Origin: Spongiivirga citrea
Lineage (GTDB): Bacteria > Bacteroidota > Bacteroidia > Flavobacteriales > Flavobacteriaceae
NCBI RefSeq assembly: GCF_010671565.1
Contig: NZ_JAABOQ010000005.1
Coordinates: forward strand, 434,001-498,000
Reading direction: 5' to 3'
Length of the DNA stretch: 64,000 nucleotides
Shown: piece by piece, positions 43,993 through 52,919 of the stretch
Position numbering within the stretch: position 1 is the stretch's first letter
Layout: each line of letters starts with the position of its first letter
Program-made: the position numbers and the translations under genes
Notes under the pieces: generated by a model
What the model saw: the letters and a program-made list of their open reading frames with translations, nothing else
Told to the model about the DNA's origin: nothing
The model's database searches: none

Positions 43993-44631
43993 ATGAGGCA
44001 CTTCTTATTTGGTAAATCCATTATTTTTGAAACAGTGAAGGATATCTTAGCACAATACATTCCTGAAAGGGCAATTGAACCAGTTTTTGAGTTGATAAAG
44101 TTGAACGAAATTCACCTTAAAATTGTTCGCGAGCGCGTTACACGACATGGTGACTATCGGAGAATGCCAAATGGGCAACATCAAATTACCGTAAATGCCA
44201 GTTTGAATAAATATCGGTTTTTAATTACCCTGATTCATGAGATAGCGCACTTATTAGCTTTTGAAAAATTTGGTAGAAGAATTAAGCCTCATGGTATCGA
44301 GTGGAAAATGACCTTTCAGAAGTTGATGGTTCCATTTATAAATCCCACTATTTTTCCATCAAATTTATTGCCGATAATTGCCAAGCATTTTCGAAACCCA
44401 AAAGCCAGTAGTGATACTGACGCACACTTATCGGTAGCACTCAAAAAATATGACCCAGAAAATGATAAAAACTATGTTTTTGAAATTAGAGATGGTCAAT
44501 TATTTAGAATACACAACGGTCGCATTTTTAAAAAAGGAAATAAAAGAGTAAAACGGTACGAATGCGTTGAGGTGAAAACAGGAAAAATATACCTTTTTAA
44601 TCCCAATGTGGAGGTGGAGTTGTTGAGTTAG
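43993..44631 (+). CDS. SprT-like zinc metalloprotein
   Basis: A 212-residue cytoplasmic SprT-like protein. The zincin motif is HEIAH (His82, Glu83, His86), with a third His in KPHGIEWK. The C-terminal 70 residues (about 140-212) form the usual Zn-ribbon-like segment in many relatives, but here only one cysteine is seen (YECVEVKTGK), so a ribbon is unlikely. SprT-like proteins are probable proteases or adaptors; the substrate is unknown. Confidence 0.87.
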   Translation: MRHFLFGKSIIFETVKDILAQYIPERAIEPVFELIKLNEIHLKIVRERVTRHGDYRRMPNGQHQITVNASLNKYRFLITLIHEIAHLLAFEKFGRRIKPHGIEWKMTFQKLMVPFINPTIFPSNLLPIIAKHFRNPKASSDTDAHLSVALKKYDPENDKNYVFEIRDGQLFRIHNGRIFKKGNKRVKRYECVEVKTGKIYLFNPNVEVELLS

Positions 44632-44636
44632 CCCAA

Positions 44637-44804
44637 AATGTCAGGTCGAGTGATTTTTTTGAGGCACGAAGAAAAAATAGTATCGAGACCCCACTTTACA
44701 AAAGTGGTCGTATTAAGTATACTGTCATATTAATAGTGAGGTAAAGGTTCTCGATACAATTCTATGTTCCCTTAGGGTTACATACAATCACTCGAACTGA
44801 CATT
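44637..44804. repeat. Long imperfect inverted repeat (about 168 bases), MITE/REP-like
   Basis: The 19-base outer arms 44637-44655 (AATGTCAGGTCGAGTGATT) and 44786-44804 are inverted copies with one mismatch. Inside, TATCGAGACC and TTCTCGATAC continue the symmetry. It fills most of the gap between the SprT and manC genes. A related half-element, ATGTCAGTCTGAGCGCAGTC, lies at 54446-54465. Confidence 0.6.
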
Positions 44805-44826
44805 CGATTAAATAAAAATTTAAAAA

Positions 44827-45906
44827 ATGAATAAAAACTATTACGCCATACTAATGGCAGGAGGAGTAGGATCGCGTTTTTGGCCAGTAAGTACAAGTAG
44901 CTTCCCGAAACAGTTTCACGATATGTTAGGGACAGGGGAGACCCTGATTCAAAAAACCTTTAGCCGACTTTCGAAGATTGTTCCAGCTAAAAATATTTTC
45001 ATTCTAACGAATGAGCGATACAATGACCTTGTTTTCGAACAATTAGGCGGTATTACACAACGACAAGTAGTGTTAGAACCGGCCATGCGAAACACGGCAC
45101 CTTGTATTTTATATGCAGCTCTAAAAATTCAGAAAGAGAATCCCGATGCTGTGATGGTCGTAGCACCAAGCGATCATTGGATTGAGGATGAACAAGCGTT
45201 TACCAACAATATCCAAACAGCTTTTGATACTTGTGAAGGCGAAGATGTTTTAATGACTCTGGGTATAAAACCGAGTTTTCCAAATACAGGTTATGGCTAT
45301 ATTCAATATGAAAAAGGAACGAAAAGTGATGTAAAAATGGTAGCACAATTCACTGAAAAACCAGATTACGAAACAGCCAAATCGTTTTTAGATCAAGGAA
45401 ATTACTTGTGGAACGCGGGCATTTTTATTTGGTCTGTAAATAGCATTGTAAAAGCGTTTCAAAATTTATCACCTGCTATGTTCGATCTTTTTGATAAAGG
45501 AATGGACAGCTACAACACAAGTGAAGAATCAGCTTTTATCCTGGAAAATTATCCAAAGGCAGAGAATGTTTCTATTGATTACGGAATCATGGAAAAGTCG
45601 ACCAATGTTAAGGTGTTGCCAGCAACTTTCGACTGGAATGACCTAGGTACTTGGGGGTCGCTTTATGATAAGTTGGATAAGGATGTATCTGATAATGCGA
45701 TAGTTAACGGAAAAACCTTGCTGTTAAACGCTGAAAATAATATGATTAGAACTTCCAAAGGAAAACTGGTGGTTGTTGATGGACTAAATGATTATATTGT
45801 AGTTGACAAAGAGGAAGTTTTATTAATATATCCTAAAAAGAAAGAGCAGGATATTAAAAAAGTACTGAATCAAGTTAAAGACACTTTTGGAGAACATTAC
45901 GGATAA
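44827..45906 (+). CDS. manC: Mannose-1-phosphate guanylyltransferase
   Basis: A 359-residue nucleotidyltransferase making GDP-mannose from mannose 1-phosphate and GTP, for polysaccharide and glycan synthesis. The family signature MAGGVGSRFWPVSTSSFPKQF binds the nucleotide. PSDHWIEDE, FTEKPD and WNAGIFIW are further conserved blocks, and the C-terminal short left-handed helix is present. It lacks the phosphomannose isomerase domain, so it is monofunctional. The next gene starts 3 bases after its stop, so they are co-transcribed. Confidence 0.94.
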   Translation: MNKNYYAILMAGGVGSRFWPVSTSSFPKQFHDMLGTGETLIQKTFSRLSKIVPAKNIFILTNERYNDLVFEQLGGITQRQVVLEPAMRNTAPCILYAALKIQKENPDAVMVVAPSDHWIEDEQAFTNNIQTAFDTCEGEDVLMTLGIKPSFPNTGYGYIQYEKGTKSDVKMVAQFTEKPDYETAKSFLDQGNYLWNAGIFIWSVNSIVKAFQNLSPAMFDLFDKGMDSYNTSEESAFILENYPKAENVSIDYGIMEKSTNVKVLPATFDWNDLGTWGSLYDKLDKDVSDNAIVNGKTLLLNAENNMIRTSKGKLVVVDGLNDYIVVDKEEVLLIYPKKKEQDIKKVLNQVKDTFGEHYG

Positions 45907-45909
45907 TTT

Positions 45910-47367
45910 ATGGAGAACACCACACCTAACCAAAACGAAGACCTAAACGAAGAAGTTTCAAAAGACGAAGTAAAAAAAGAGTTTGGCGATGCCTGGGGGA
46001 GTTTAAAAAAATTCTTGCGCGAGTTACTGGATATTCGGAGTAACACAGACCAAAAAGCAACTATTGAAGCTATTGTGGCGGACATCCCGTTTAAAGGGCA
46101 TACTTCTTGGATTCTAGTCTGTTCCATTTTTATTGCATCTGTTGGTTTAAATGCCAATAGTACGGCAGTGGTAATTGGGGCGATGTTAATTTCACCATTA
46201 ATGGGTCCCATTTTAGGAATGGGTATGTCTTTGGCTATTAATGATATTGATACCTTACGAAGATCCGTTAAGAACTTCTTGGTGATGGTAGTGTTAAGTA
46301 TACTTACTGCCTTTTTGTTTTTTTATGTATTTCCGGTAATTGGTGATAATCCTTCTGAACTTCTGGCAAGAACGAAACCGGATATTCGTGATGTTTTGAT
46401 TGCTTTTTTTGGGGGACTTGCTTTGGTAATTGCTCGTGCTAAAAAAGGAACCATTGCTTCAGTTATTTTTGGTGTGGCGATTGCTACAGCTTTAATGCCA
46501 CCTTTGTGTACTGTGGGGTTTGGTTTGGCAATCGGTCGTTTTGACTTCGCCATTGGAGCAATGTATTTATTTCTAATCAATACTATTTTTATCGGATTGG
46601 CTACTTTTTTGGTTCTCAAATTACTTCGTTTCCCGATGGTTCGTTATGCAAACTCTGCGAAAAGAAGATTTATTGCTAGAGTAGCATCTTTAGTCGGTTT
46701 GGTCATGATGATTCCAGCTGGATATATTTTTTATAACGCATTACAAGAATCTAGATTTGATAGTGCCTTGAATACGTTTATTAATGATTACGTAAAAACC
46801 TATAAATTTTCCAAAGGTGGCCGCTATGTTGATGATTTAAGCGAAAAAGATTACAATGGAGGTGAACCAATAATAGAACTTGTGTTTGTTGGAAATGAAG
46901 GTATTCCTGAAACTGTCGAAGATACATGGAAGTCGCAAATAGCGCAGTCAAGTAATGGTGCATTGTCCAAAGCAAAATTAACAATTTTTCAAGGCGGTAG
47001 AGATGATAATCAAGAGAGGCTTGAATATATAACTGAATTATATCAGGACAAAAAAGCACAGCTTTCCTCAAAAGAAGCGCAAATCCAATTACTGGAAGAT
47101 GAGGTTGCAGAGTTGAGTAAATTGAAAGATGAGGTCGACTTTGAAGCAGTTATATCAGAGGCAAAGATCAATTATGAAGACCTAAAAGAAATGGGTTATG
47201 CTCGCTTAGTAAAATCTAATTTTAGTAAAATGGACACTACGTTGCTATTTACAGTAAAATGGAAAGATTCTATGGATATTTCAAAATCTTTTGCAGAGCA
47301 ACGTAAACTAAAAAAATGGCTCGAAACCCGTTTGAAAAAAGATAGTATTGTAATTCAAAGAGATTAG
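45910..47367 (+). CDS. DUF389 (TIGR00341-type) membrane protein
   Basis: A 485-residue protein. The core (about residues 75-280) is the DUF389 membrane domain with SVGLNANSTAVVIGAMLISPLMGPILGMG, and further helices rich in Gly and Ala (ATALMPPLCTVGFGLAIGRFDFAIGA). The C-terminal 200 residues are soluble and include a coiled coil (about 375-410, SSKEAQIQLLEDEVAELSK). The N-terminus is acidic. The family is of unknown function, presumed transport. It is 3 bases after manC. Confidence 0.9.
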   Translation: MENTTPNQNEDLNEEVSKDEVKKEFGDAWGSLKKFLRELLDIRSNTDQKATIEAIVADIPFKGHTSWILVCSIFIASVGLNANSTAVVIGAMLISPLMGPILGMGMSLAINDIDTLRRSVKNFLVMVVLSILTAFLFFYVFPVIGDNPSELLARTKPDIRDVLIAFFGGLALVIARAKKGTIASVIFGVAIATALMPPLCTVGFGLAIGRFDFAIGAMYLFLINTIFIGLATFLVLKLLRFPMVRYANSAKRRFIARVASLVGLVMMIPAGYIFYNALQESRFDSALNTFINDYVKTYKFSKGGRYVDDLSEKDYNGGEPIIELVFVGNEGIPETVEDTWKSQIAQSSNGALSKAKLTIFQGGRDDNQERLEYITELYQDKKAQLSSKEAQIQLLEDEVAELSKLKDEVDFEAVISEAKINYEDLKEMGYARLVKSNFSKMDTTLLFTVKWKDSMDISKSFAEQRKLKKWLETRLKKDSIVIQRD

Positions 47368-47372
47368 AATAG

Positions 47373-47738
47373 ATGAAGCATGACATCAAATCCATAAGAG
47401 CCTTTATCGGGGCTAAGAATTTTGACCTTTCAAGAGGCTTCTATAAGGATCTCGGTTTTGAAGAAGTAAGACTTGGTAAAATGTCGTATTTCGGAAATGA
47501 TGGCTTCGGCTTTTACCTTCAGGATTATTACACAAAAGACTGGGTTGATAATACTATGGTATTTGTAGAGGTTGATGATGTCGATCGTTATCATAAAGAA
47601 TTATCCGAGTTACAGCTGGATCAAAAATACGATGGAGTTAGGCTAACACATATTCATAATAATGATTGGGGACGAGAGTGTTTCTTGTATGATCCAAGCG
47701 GAATTTTATGGCATTTTGGAGAGTTCGCTAAAGGATAA
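47373..47738 (+). CDS. VOC-family (glyoxalase/bleomycin-resistance-like) protein
   Basis: A 121-residue single-domain VOC protein (one pair of beta-alpha-beta-beta-beta modules): FIGAKNFDLSRGFYKDLGFEEV at the N-terminus, FVEVDDVDRYHKEL and ECFLYDPSGILWHFGEF at the end. A typical metal-binding pattern is only partly visible. It may bind or modify a small hydrophobic compound. It is 5 bases after the DUF389 gene, closing the three-gene run. Confidence 0.88.
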   Translation: MKHDIKSIRAFIGAKNFDLSRGFYKDLGFEEVRLGKMSYFGNDGFGFYLQDYYTKDWVDNTMVFVEVDDVDRYHKELSELQLDQKYDGVRLTHIHNNDWGRECFLYDPSGILWHFGEFAKG

Positions 47739-47769
47739 ATTGAAGCTTGAAAAGGAAAATGTGATTTCC

Positions 47770-48072
47770 TTAAATCCAAATACGAGCAGCTACTTCTTGA
47801 TCAATTGAAATACCTTCCTTTTTTCGGATTTCTGCTTTTAGCGGAAGCAGATAGACATTGGATTTTGAATCAAACCAAATTGCCGTTTTCCATTCTGTTT
47901 TTCCAATTTGTGCTGTAGCTTTTAATCGTCCCCATCCTTCCTCTTCATTTTTGAACATTGTTCTTATTTCATTTGAAATTTCTTTCGGGATGCTTACAAA
48001 AAACCAACCCCCAGGAGCATCATGTTGCCAAGTGTTTGTCGTAAAATGATATTGGACTCCTTTTAAAGGCAT
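47770..48072 (-). CDS. DUF1905-type protein
   Basis: A 100-residue soluble protein with the DUF1905 pattern: GGWFFVSIPKEISNEIR, GWGRLKATAQIGKTEWKTAIWF and YLLPLKAEIRKKEGIS. I start at ATG 48070-48072; a TTG at 48100-48102 would add ten residues and lie 3 bases after the ABC ATPase stop. The function is unknown. It probably shares a transcript with the upstream transporter genes. Confidence 0.8.
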   Translation of the reverse strand: MPLKGVQYHFTTNTWQHDAPGGWFFVSIPKEISNEIRTMFKNEEEGWGRLKATAQIGKTEWKTAIWFDSKSNVYLLPLKAEIRKKEGISIDQEVAARIWI

Positions 48073-48105
48073 TTCGAATTCTTCAGAAAAACTTAAATCC
48101 AATAA

Positions 48106-48870
48106 TCAATTCTCGTCTATATAGGCCTGTCTTACTTTTTTGAATAGATTGGATGAGTATACAAAATCAGTGACTGCCTCATTATCGGTTTTAAAGATCT
48201 CTTTGTTGGTGCCTTCCCAAGCCTTTATTCCATCTTTTAAAAACACGATCTTTTCGCCAATTTCCATTACCGAATTCATGTCATGCGAATTAATTACCGT
48301 AATGATTTGATATTCGTCAGTAATTTCCTGTATTAAATTGTCAATTAAAATGGCCGTTTTAGGGTCTAGACCACTATTAGGTTCATCACAAAACAAATAT
48401 TTAGGGTTCATAACAATTGCTCTAGCAATGGCAACCCTTTTTTGCATTCCTCCAGATATTTCCGATGGATAACGCTTTTCCGCATCTAACAAGTTCACAC
48501 GCTTTAATACAAAGTCAACCCGATCTGCCATCTCGCTTTTACTTTGATTGGAAAACATTTTTAGCGGGAACATTACATTCTCTTCAACCGTCATACTATC
48601 AAATAACGCACTACCCTGAAATACCATTCCTAGCTCTGTACGTAATTCTCTTTTTTCATTCTCCTCTAATTCAGAATATATCTTTCCATCAAATGAGATA
48701 GTTCCTTCATCTGGTTCGAAAATACCGAGTAAAGACTTTAGAAAAACCGTTTTTCCCGAGCCACTTTGACCAATTATCAAGTTTGTTTTTCCTTTTTCAA
48801 AAGTGGTAGAGATTCCTTTTAAAACATGATTATCGCCAAACGATTTATGTAAATTATTGACCTCTATCAT
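48106..48870 (-). CDS. ABC transporter ATP-binding protein, MlaF-type
   Basis: A 254-residue ATPase with Walker A GQSGSGKT, the signature SGGMQKRVAIARAI and Walker B YLFCDEPNSGLD, plus the H-loop region ITVINSHDM. The sequence is of the MlaF/Ttg2A type that energises retrograde phospholipid transport between outer and inner membranes. Its start codon overlaps the permease stop (TAATG), so it is translationally coupled. The substrate-binding MCE protein is not in the window. Confidence 0.93.
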   Translation of the reverse strand: MIEVNNLHKSFGDNHVLKGISTTFEKGKTNLIIGQSGSGKTVFLKSLLGIFEPDEGTISFDGKIYSELEENEKRELRTELGMVFQGSALFDSMTVEENVMFPLKMFSNQSKSEMADRVDFVLKRVNLLDAEKRYPSEISGGMQKRVAIARAIVMNPKYLFCDEPNSGLDPKTAILIDNLIQEITDEYQIITVINSHDMNSVMEIGEKIVFLKDGIKAWEGTNKEIFKTDNEAVTDFVYSSNLFKKVRQAYIDEN

Positions 48871-49607
48871 TAACCAAGTATTAATTGTGTTAGTATAAAA
48901 TTAAGCACGATGATTACGATACTTGTCCAAACAAAAGCGGTTGTACTTGCGCGGCCTACTTCTAAGGCGCCACCTTTCATATAATAGCCATAAAAAGCAG
49001 GAACTGTGGCTAGTACAAATGAGAAAACTACTGTTTTAATAAAAGCATATGCTATATGATAGGTCTTGAAGTCCATTTGCAGTCCAGTCGTAAAAGCCTC
49101 GCTAGAAGTTAATCCACCGACAACGCCTGCTGTCCAACCTCCTAAAATGCCTAAAAACATTCCTATTGCTATTAAAAAGGGATACAAAGACATAGCGACT
49201 ATCTTAGGAAAAACAAGATAGTTTAGTGAATTTACACCCATTACGTCTAGTGCATCTATTTGTTCCGTAACTCGCATTGTGCCTATACTCGATGTGATAA
49301 ACGAGCCAACTTTTCCTGCCATGATGATGGATACAAAAGTGGGTGCAAACTCTAATATGATAGACTGCCTTGTTGCAAAACCTATAAGATATTTAGGAAT
49401 GAACGGGTTGTCAATATTTAGTGCCGTTTGTATAGTGACTACACCACCAACGAAAAAAGAAATAAATGCAACAATACCTAAGGAGTTATTGATAAGATCA
49501 TTCATTTCTTTGAGGATAAGATCCTTTAAAATTAACCACTTTACAGGCTTGCTGAAAACTTTTCGGAGCATAGCAAAATAGCGGCCTAGATTTTCAATAT
49601 AAATCAT
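48870..49607 (-). CDS. MlaE-type ABC transporter permease
   Basis: A 245-residue permease with five or six membrane helices and the MlaE family landmarks (FISFFVGGVVTIQTALNI, LEFAPTFVSIIMAGKVGS, MRVTEQIDALDVMGVNS, FLGILGGWTAGVVGG). I start at ATG 49605-49607 (IYIENLGRYFAML) because this gives the usual length; an upstream in-frame ATG at 49688 adds a hydrophobic stretch not seen in the family. It pairs with the MlaF-type ATPase downstream. Together they probably move phospholipids to maintain outer-membrane asymmetry. Confidence 0.93.
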   Translation of the reverse strand: MIYIENLGRYFAMLRKVFSKPVKWLILKDLILKEMNDLINNSLGIVAFISFFVGGVVTIQTALNIDNPFIPKYLIGFATRQSIILEFAPTFVSIIMAGKVGSFITSSIGTMRVTEQIDALDVMGVNSLNYLVFPKIVAMSLYPFLIAIGMFLGILGGWTAGVVGGLTSSEAFTTGLQMDFKTYHIAYAFIKTVVFSFVLATVPAFYGYYMKGGALEVGRASTTAFVWTSIVIIVLNFILTQLILG

Positions 49608-49706
49608 AGGATAAAAATAGGGTTTATCATCTAGAAATTGAATAGACAAAAGCAAAATGATAACAATCACTTTAATTATAATCATCACCCGTCAACCAAA
49701 ATGCAT

Positions 49707-49714
49707 TATTTTTG
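49707..49714 (+). promoter_or_regulatory. -7 promoter box for the PafA-like phosphatase
   Basis: TATTTTTG matches TAnnTTTG, 25 bases before the chosen ATG at 49739. This position rules out an earlier in-frame ATG at 49712. Confidence 0.6.
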
Positions 49715-49738
49715 AAATACAAAATTATATCAGACATC

Positions 49739-51376
49739 ATGGTTAAGAATTTGTTGGCAGTATTGTTGGTTTTTGGAAGTATATCTATTAAGGGTCAATC
49801 AGAAAAAGCTCCTTTTGAAAACCCTAAATTGGTAGTAGGAATTGTAGTTGACCAAATGCGGTATGATTACCTAACTCGCTTTTGGGATCGTTACGGAGAT
49901 GGTGGATTTAAACGTATGGTCAACGAGGGATTCAATTGTAAAAACAATCACTTTAACTATGTGCCTACCTATACTGGTCCTGGACATGCATCGGTGCATA
50001 CAGGTACTACACCAAGTGTTCACGGGGTGATTAGCAATAACTTTTATGATAAGCGTAATGATAAAATGGTTTATTGTGCAGGAGATGATCGTTATAATAG
50101 TGTTGGTTCTAAAACTGATGCAGGTAAAATGAGCCCGCACCGAATGCTTACCACTACGGTGGCAGATCAAAATAGACTTCATACCCAGATGCGTGGCAAA
50201 ACAATTGGGGTTGCAATTAAAGACCGGGGCTCGATATTGCCTGCGGGACATTCTGCTAATGCGGCCTATTGGTTTACTGGTGGGGATGAAGGCAATTGGA
50301 TTACTAGTACGTATTATATGCAAGAGTTGCCAGATTGGGTGAAGAAATTTAACAAAAAACACAGTTTAGAAAAATACCTTGATACTTGGGAGACCTTATA
50401 TGATTTGAAAACCTATACCGCTAGTGGTGCTGACAAAAATAATTTTGAAGGCGGTTTTAAAGGAAAAGAGAGTGCTACGTTTCCTTACAATCTTAAAAAG
50501 TTAAGTAAGGAAAATGGGAATTATGGTATTTTAAGGGCTACACCTTTTGGTAATAGTCTAACGACTGACTTTGCTCTTGAAGCATTAGATAAAGAAGAAT
50601 TGGGTATGGATAGTGAAACCGATTTTTTGGTAGTGAGTTATTCTAGTACTGACTATGTAGGACATAATTTTGGGGTGAATTCCGTTGAAATAGAGGATAC
50701 CTATTTACGCTTGGATAAGGATTTAGAACGTATCTTTAAAGAGCTAGACAAAAAAGTGGGCAAAGGAAAATACACAGTATTTTTAACTGCGGATCATGGT
50801 GCTGTACATGTACCTTCTTATTTGCAGTCGCTAAAAATACCAGCTGGGTATTATAATAACACCGATTTTCGAAATAGGATCAAAGAGTTTTTAAAAACTA
50901 AGTTCGGTTCAGAAAAACTACTCATCAATATGTCGAACAATCAGTTGTTTTTAGATCATGATCTGGTGGATGAAATGGGACTTGATGAGGAAAAAATTCA
51001 AGAAGCTTTAGTACGTCATATTTTGCAGTATGATTTTATTCATAATGCCTATAGTGCTGAAAATTTAATGGAAGGAGACTTTACCGAAGGGTTAGAAGTA
51101 TCACTTAAGAATGGATATAATCAAATGCGATCCGGAGATGTTATTTATGTGATGAATCCTGCAGTAATTTTATATTCGCGAACGGGTTCAACCCATGGGA
51201 CTGGTATGACTTATGACACCCATGTACCACTATTATTTTTTGGGCAAGGTATTAATCAAGGAAGCACCACACATAAAACAAGTATTACCGATATAGCGCC
51301 AACAATTTCAAGTTTGTTAGGAATTGCATTTCCCAATGGTGCCACTGGTCAGCCTATTACTAAGGTGATTGATTGA
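49739..51376 (+). CDS. pafA: Alkaline phosphatase, PafA-type
   Basis: A 545-residue exported phosphatase of the alkaline phosphatase superfamily. The signal peptide is VKNLLAVLLVFGSISIKGQ. The N-terminal metal site DQMRYDYL and nucleophile Thr79 in PTYTGPGHAS match the PafA type, which uses Thr instead of Ser. The other metal sites are in FLTADHGAVHVP and the final STHGTGMTYDTHVP. PafA releases phosphate from phosphomonoesters in the periplasm without phosphate repression in Flavobacteria. The symbol is assigned by motif, not by search. Confidence 0.85.
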   Translation: MVKNLLAVLLVFGSISIKGQSEKAPFENPKLVVGIVVDQMRYDYLTRFWDRYGDGGFKRMVNEGFNCKNNHFNYVPTYTGPGHASVHTGTTPSVHGVISNNFYDKRNDKMVYCAGDDRYNSVGSKTDAGKMSPHRMLTTTVADQNRLHTQMRGKTIGVAIKDRGSILPAGHSANAAYWFTGGDEGNWITSTYYMQELPDWVKKFNKKHSLEKYLDTWETLYDLKTYTASGADKNNFEGGFKGKESATFPYNLKKLSKENGNYGILRATPFGNSLTTDFALEALDKEELGMDSETDFLVVSYSSTDYVGHNFGVNSVEIEDTYLRLDKDLERIFKELDKKVGKGKYTVFLTADHGAVHVPSYLQSLKIPAGYYNNTDFRNRIKEFLKTKFGSEKLLINMSNNQLFLDHDLVDEMGLDEEKIQEALVRHILQYDFIHNAYSAENLMEGDFTEGLEVSLKNGYNQMRSGDVIYVMNPAVILYSRTGSTHGTGMTYDTHVPLLFFGQGINQGSTTHKTSITDIAPTISSLLGIAFPNGATGQPITKVID

Positions 51377-51428
51377 TATTTTAGAAGCAAGAATGCAGAA
51401 ATAGATTTTTTCCACTTTTTAAGGTAAG

Positions 51429-51462
51429 GCTCTTCTTCTTGAGGAGAGGCGGGGGTGAGGTG
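51429..51462. repeat. REP-like palindrome, copy D
   Basis: CTCTTCTTCTTGAGGAGAG is followed by CGGGGGTGAGGTG. The stem is imperfect, but the G-rich tail matches copy C at 21855-21868. It is in the 140-base gap between pafA and a convergent lipoprotein gene. Confidence 0.5.
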
Positions 51463-51516
51463 TTTCTCAGTTTAATCCAATTTAAATACAGTTTTATTAG
51501 CATTGAGCCCAATAGG

Positions 51517-52197
51517 CTAATTCATAATCACTTCCACATTGGTAAAATACAATTGCAATTCACGATCGGGAGAATAGTGACTTGTGGATAGTGTAATGCC
51601 ATTAAAGTCCTCATTCTTTTCCCAGGTGGTTATCATACTTGGTTCTGATGCATTTCCTTTTCTAAAAACCCATTCCTTTATTAAATAATCCTGATCATAA
51701 TAAAGATCATATGCATCTCCTGGTGTATATCCTCCTTCAGCAGGGTAGGTAATGGTCAATTTTCCTAGTAGTTCTCCGCCAATAGGAGATTGAATACTGT
51801 CCTTAGTGGTTATGTTGGCCGTGCTATCCCAGATTAACTGAAAGGGTGCAAGTAGCCAATATTTATCATTTATAAAGCGTTGATCAGAAACTTGATCTCC
51901 CTCAGCTAAATTTTTGGTGTTAAAACTAACATCTCCCTCTTCAGTTTGCACAGTAACATCAGAAGTTTTTGGTTTCCATGACCACGCGCGTTCATAATGA
52001 TTGTCAGGTCTATCAACATTAAATGTAAACCGAATCTCTTCAACCTTATGCCAGTTTTTTATTCCGTAGGCATCGGCAATTTTTTCCTGAACACTTCGCT
52101 CGTCAATGGCAGTTTCAGGATTTGCTTCGTCTTTTTTATTTGATTTACAAGCGACAAATAAACTAATACTTAAGAGGATAACAGCTATTTTTTTCAT
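51517..52197 (-). CDS. Lipoprotein of unknown function (226 aa)
   Basis: A 226-residue lipoprotein (signal with LFVACKSNKKDE). The mature part opens with a helix, SVQEKIADAYGIKNWHKVEEI, and then is beta-rich (IRFTFNVDRPDNHYERAW, GKLTITYPAEGGYTPGDAYDLYYD, LYFTNVEVIMN). The overall pattern resembles LolA-like lipid-binding folds in Bacteroidota, but I am not confident of this. It is transcribed toward pafA. Confidence 0.75.
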   Translation of the reverse strand: MKKIAVILLSISLFVACKSNKKDEANPETAIDERSVQEKIADAYGIKNWHKVEEIRFTFNVDRPDNHYERAWSWKPKTSDVTVQTEEGDVSFNTKNLAEGDQVSDQRFINDKYWLLAPFQLIWDSTANITTKDSIQSPIGGELLGKLTITYPAEGGYTPGDAYDLYYDQDYLIKEWVFRKGNASEPSMITTWEKNEDFNGITLSTSHYSPDRELQLYFTNVEVIMN

Positions 52198-52309
52198 TGT
52201 AATGCTTTCTTACTTGAGACAATAAAAATAAGAATTTACCAATGCATGTGCTAATAGTGTAGTAGTTGAATATTGCTTATTTTTATACAGTAAAATACGA
52301 TTGATACTA

Positions 52310-52858
52310 ATGAAAGAAAAAAAGAATAAAATACAGGATCTTATTGACTTAAAAATGCTGGAAGAACGCAAGGTATTTTTATGGGGAATGGTAGATGATA
52401 AATCTGCAAAACATGTGGTAGAGCGTTTGATGTATTTGGATAGTGTGAGTAATGAGGAAATTCAATTATACATTAATAGTCCAGGTGGATATGTTACTTC
52501 TGGTTTTGCAATGTATGATACTGTTAAAAGCTTGAAAAGTCCAGTGTCTACCATTTGTACAGGTTTGGCCGCTTCTATGGGCTCAATAATGTTGTCTGTT
52601 GGAAAAAAAGGGAGACGTTTTATTCAACCTCATGCCAAAGTAATGATTCACCAACCTAGCGGTGGTGCACAAGGGCAAGCATCTAACATCGAGATTCAGG
52701 CAAAAGAGATTATCAAAACCAAAGAGCTTAGTGCTCGAATATTAGCGGATAATTGCGGACAGTCTTTCGAAAAAGTTATGAAAGACTTTAATCGTGATTA
52801 CTGGATGGATGCTCAAGAATCTGTTGAATACGGTATTGTTGATGGTATTCTGGAATAA
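52310..52858 (+). CDS. ClpP-family serine protease (short form)
   Basis: A 182-residue ClpP-fold protease. The catalytic triad is complete: Ser89 in LAASMGSIM, His114 in MIHQPSGG and Asp162 in FNRDYWMD. YINSPGGYV forms the oxyanion strand. It begins with a charged helix, MKEKKNKIQDLIDLKMLEER, and lacks the usual propeptide, so it is shorter than the typical Bacteroidota ClpP. I start at ATG 52310; a TTG 9 bases upstream opens the same frame. The standard clpP-clpX locus is not here, so this may be a paralogue. It would need a Clp ATPase for unfolding. A terminator follows. Confidence 0.87.
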   Translation: MKEKKNKIQDLIDLKMLEERKVFLWGMVDDKSAKHVVERLMYLDSVSNEEIQLYINSPGGYVTSGFAMYDTVKSLKSPVSTICTGLAASMGSIMLSVGKKGRRFIQPHAKVMIHQPSGGAQGQASNIEIQAKEIIKTKELSARILADNCGQSFEKVMKDFNRDYWMDAQESVEYGIVDGILE

Positions 52859-52875
52859 ATCAAGAAAAGATATAG

Positions 52876-52908
52876 AAAGGCTTCCAATTCGGGAGCCTTT
52901 CTTTTTTA
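52876..52908 (+). terminator. Terminator after the ClpP-like gene
   Basis: A 10-base stem (AAAGGCTTCC at 52876-52885 with GGGAGCCTTT at 52891-52900, one G-T pair) followed by CTTTTTTAA. It ends 11 bases before the next start codon. Confidence 0.8.
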
Positions 52909-52919
52909 ATACAATTAAT

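Noticed and set aside
45897-46211. 104-codon frame on the minus strand across manC and DUF389
   Set aside because: It is antisense to well-supported genes and has no family pattern.
52794-52919. N-terminal extension of the serine hydrolase
   Set aside because: It overlaps the end of the ClpP-like gene and a terminator; the signal peptide starts at 52920.
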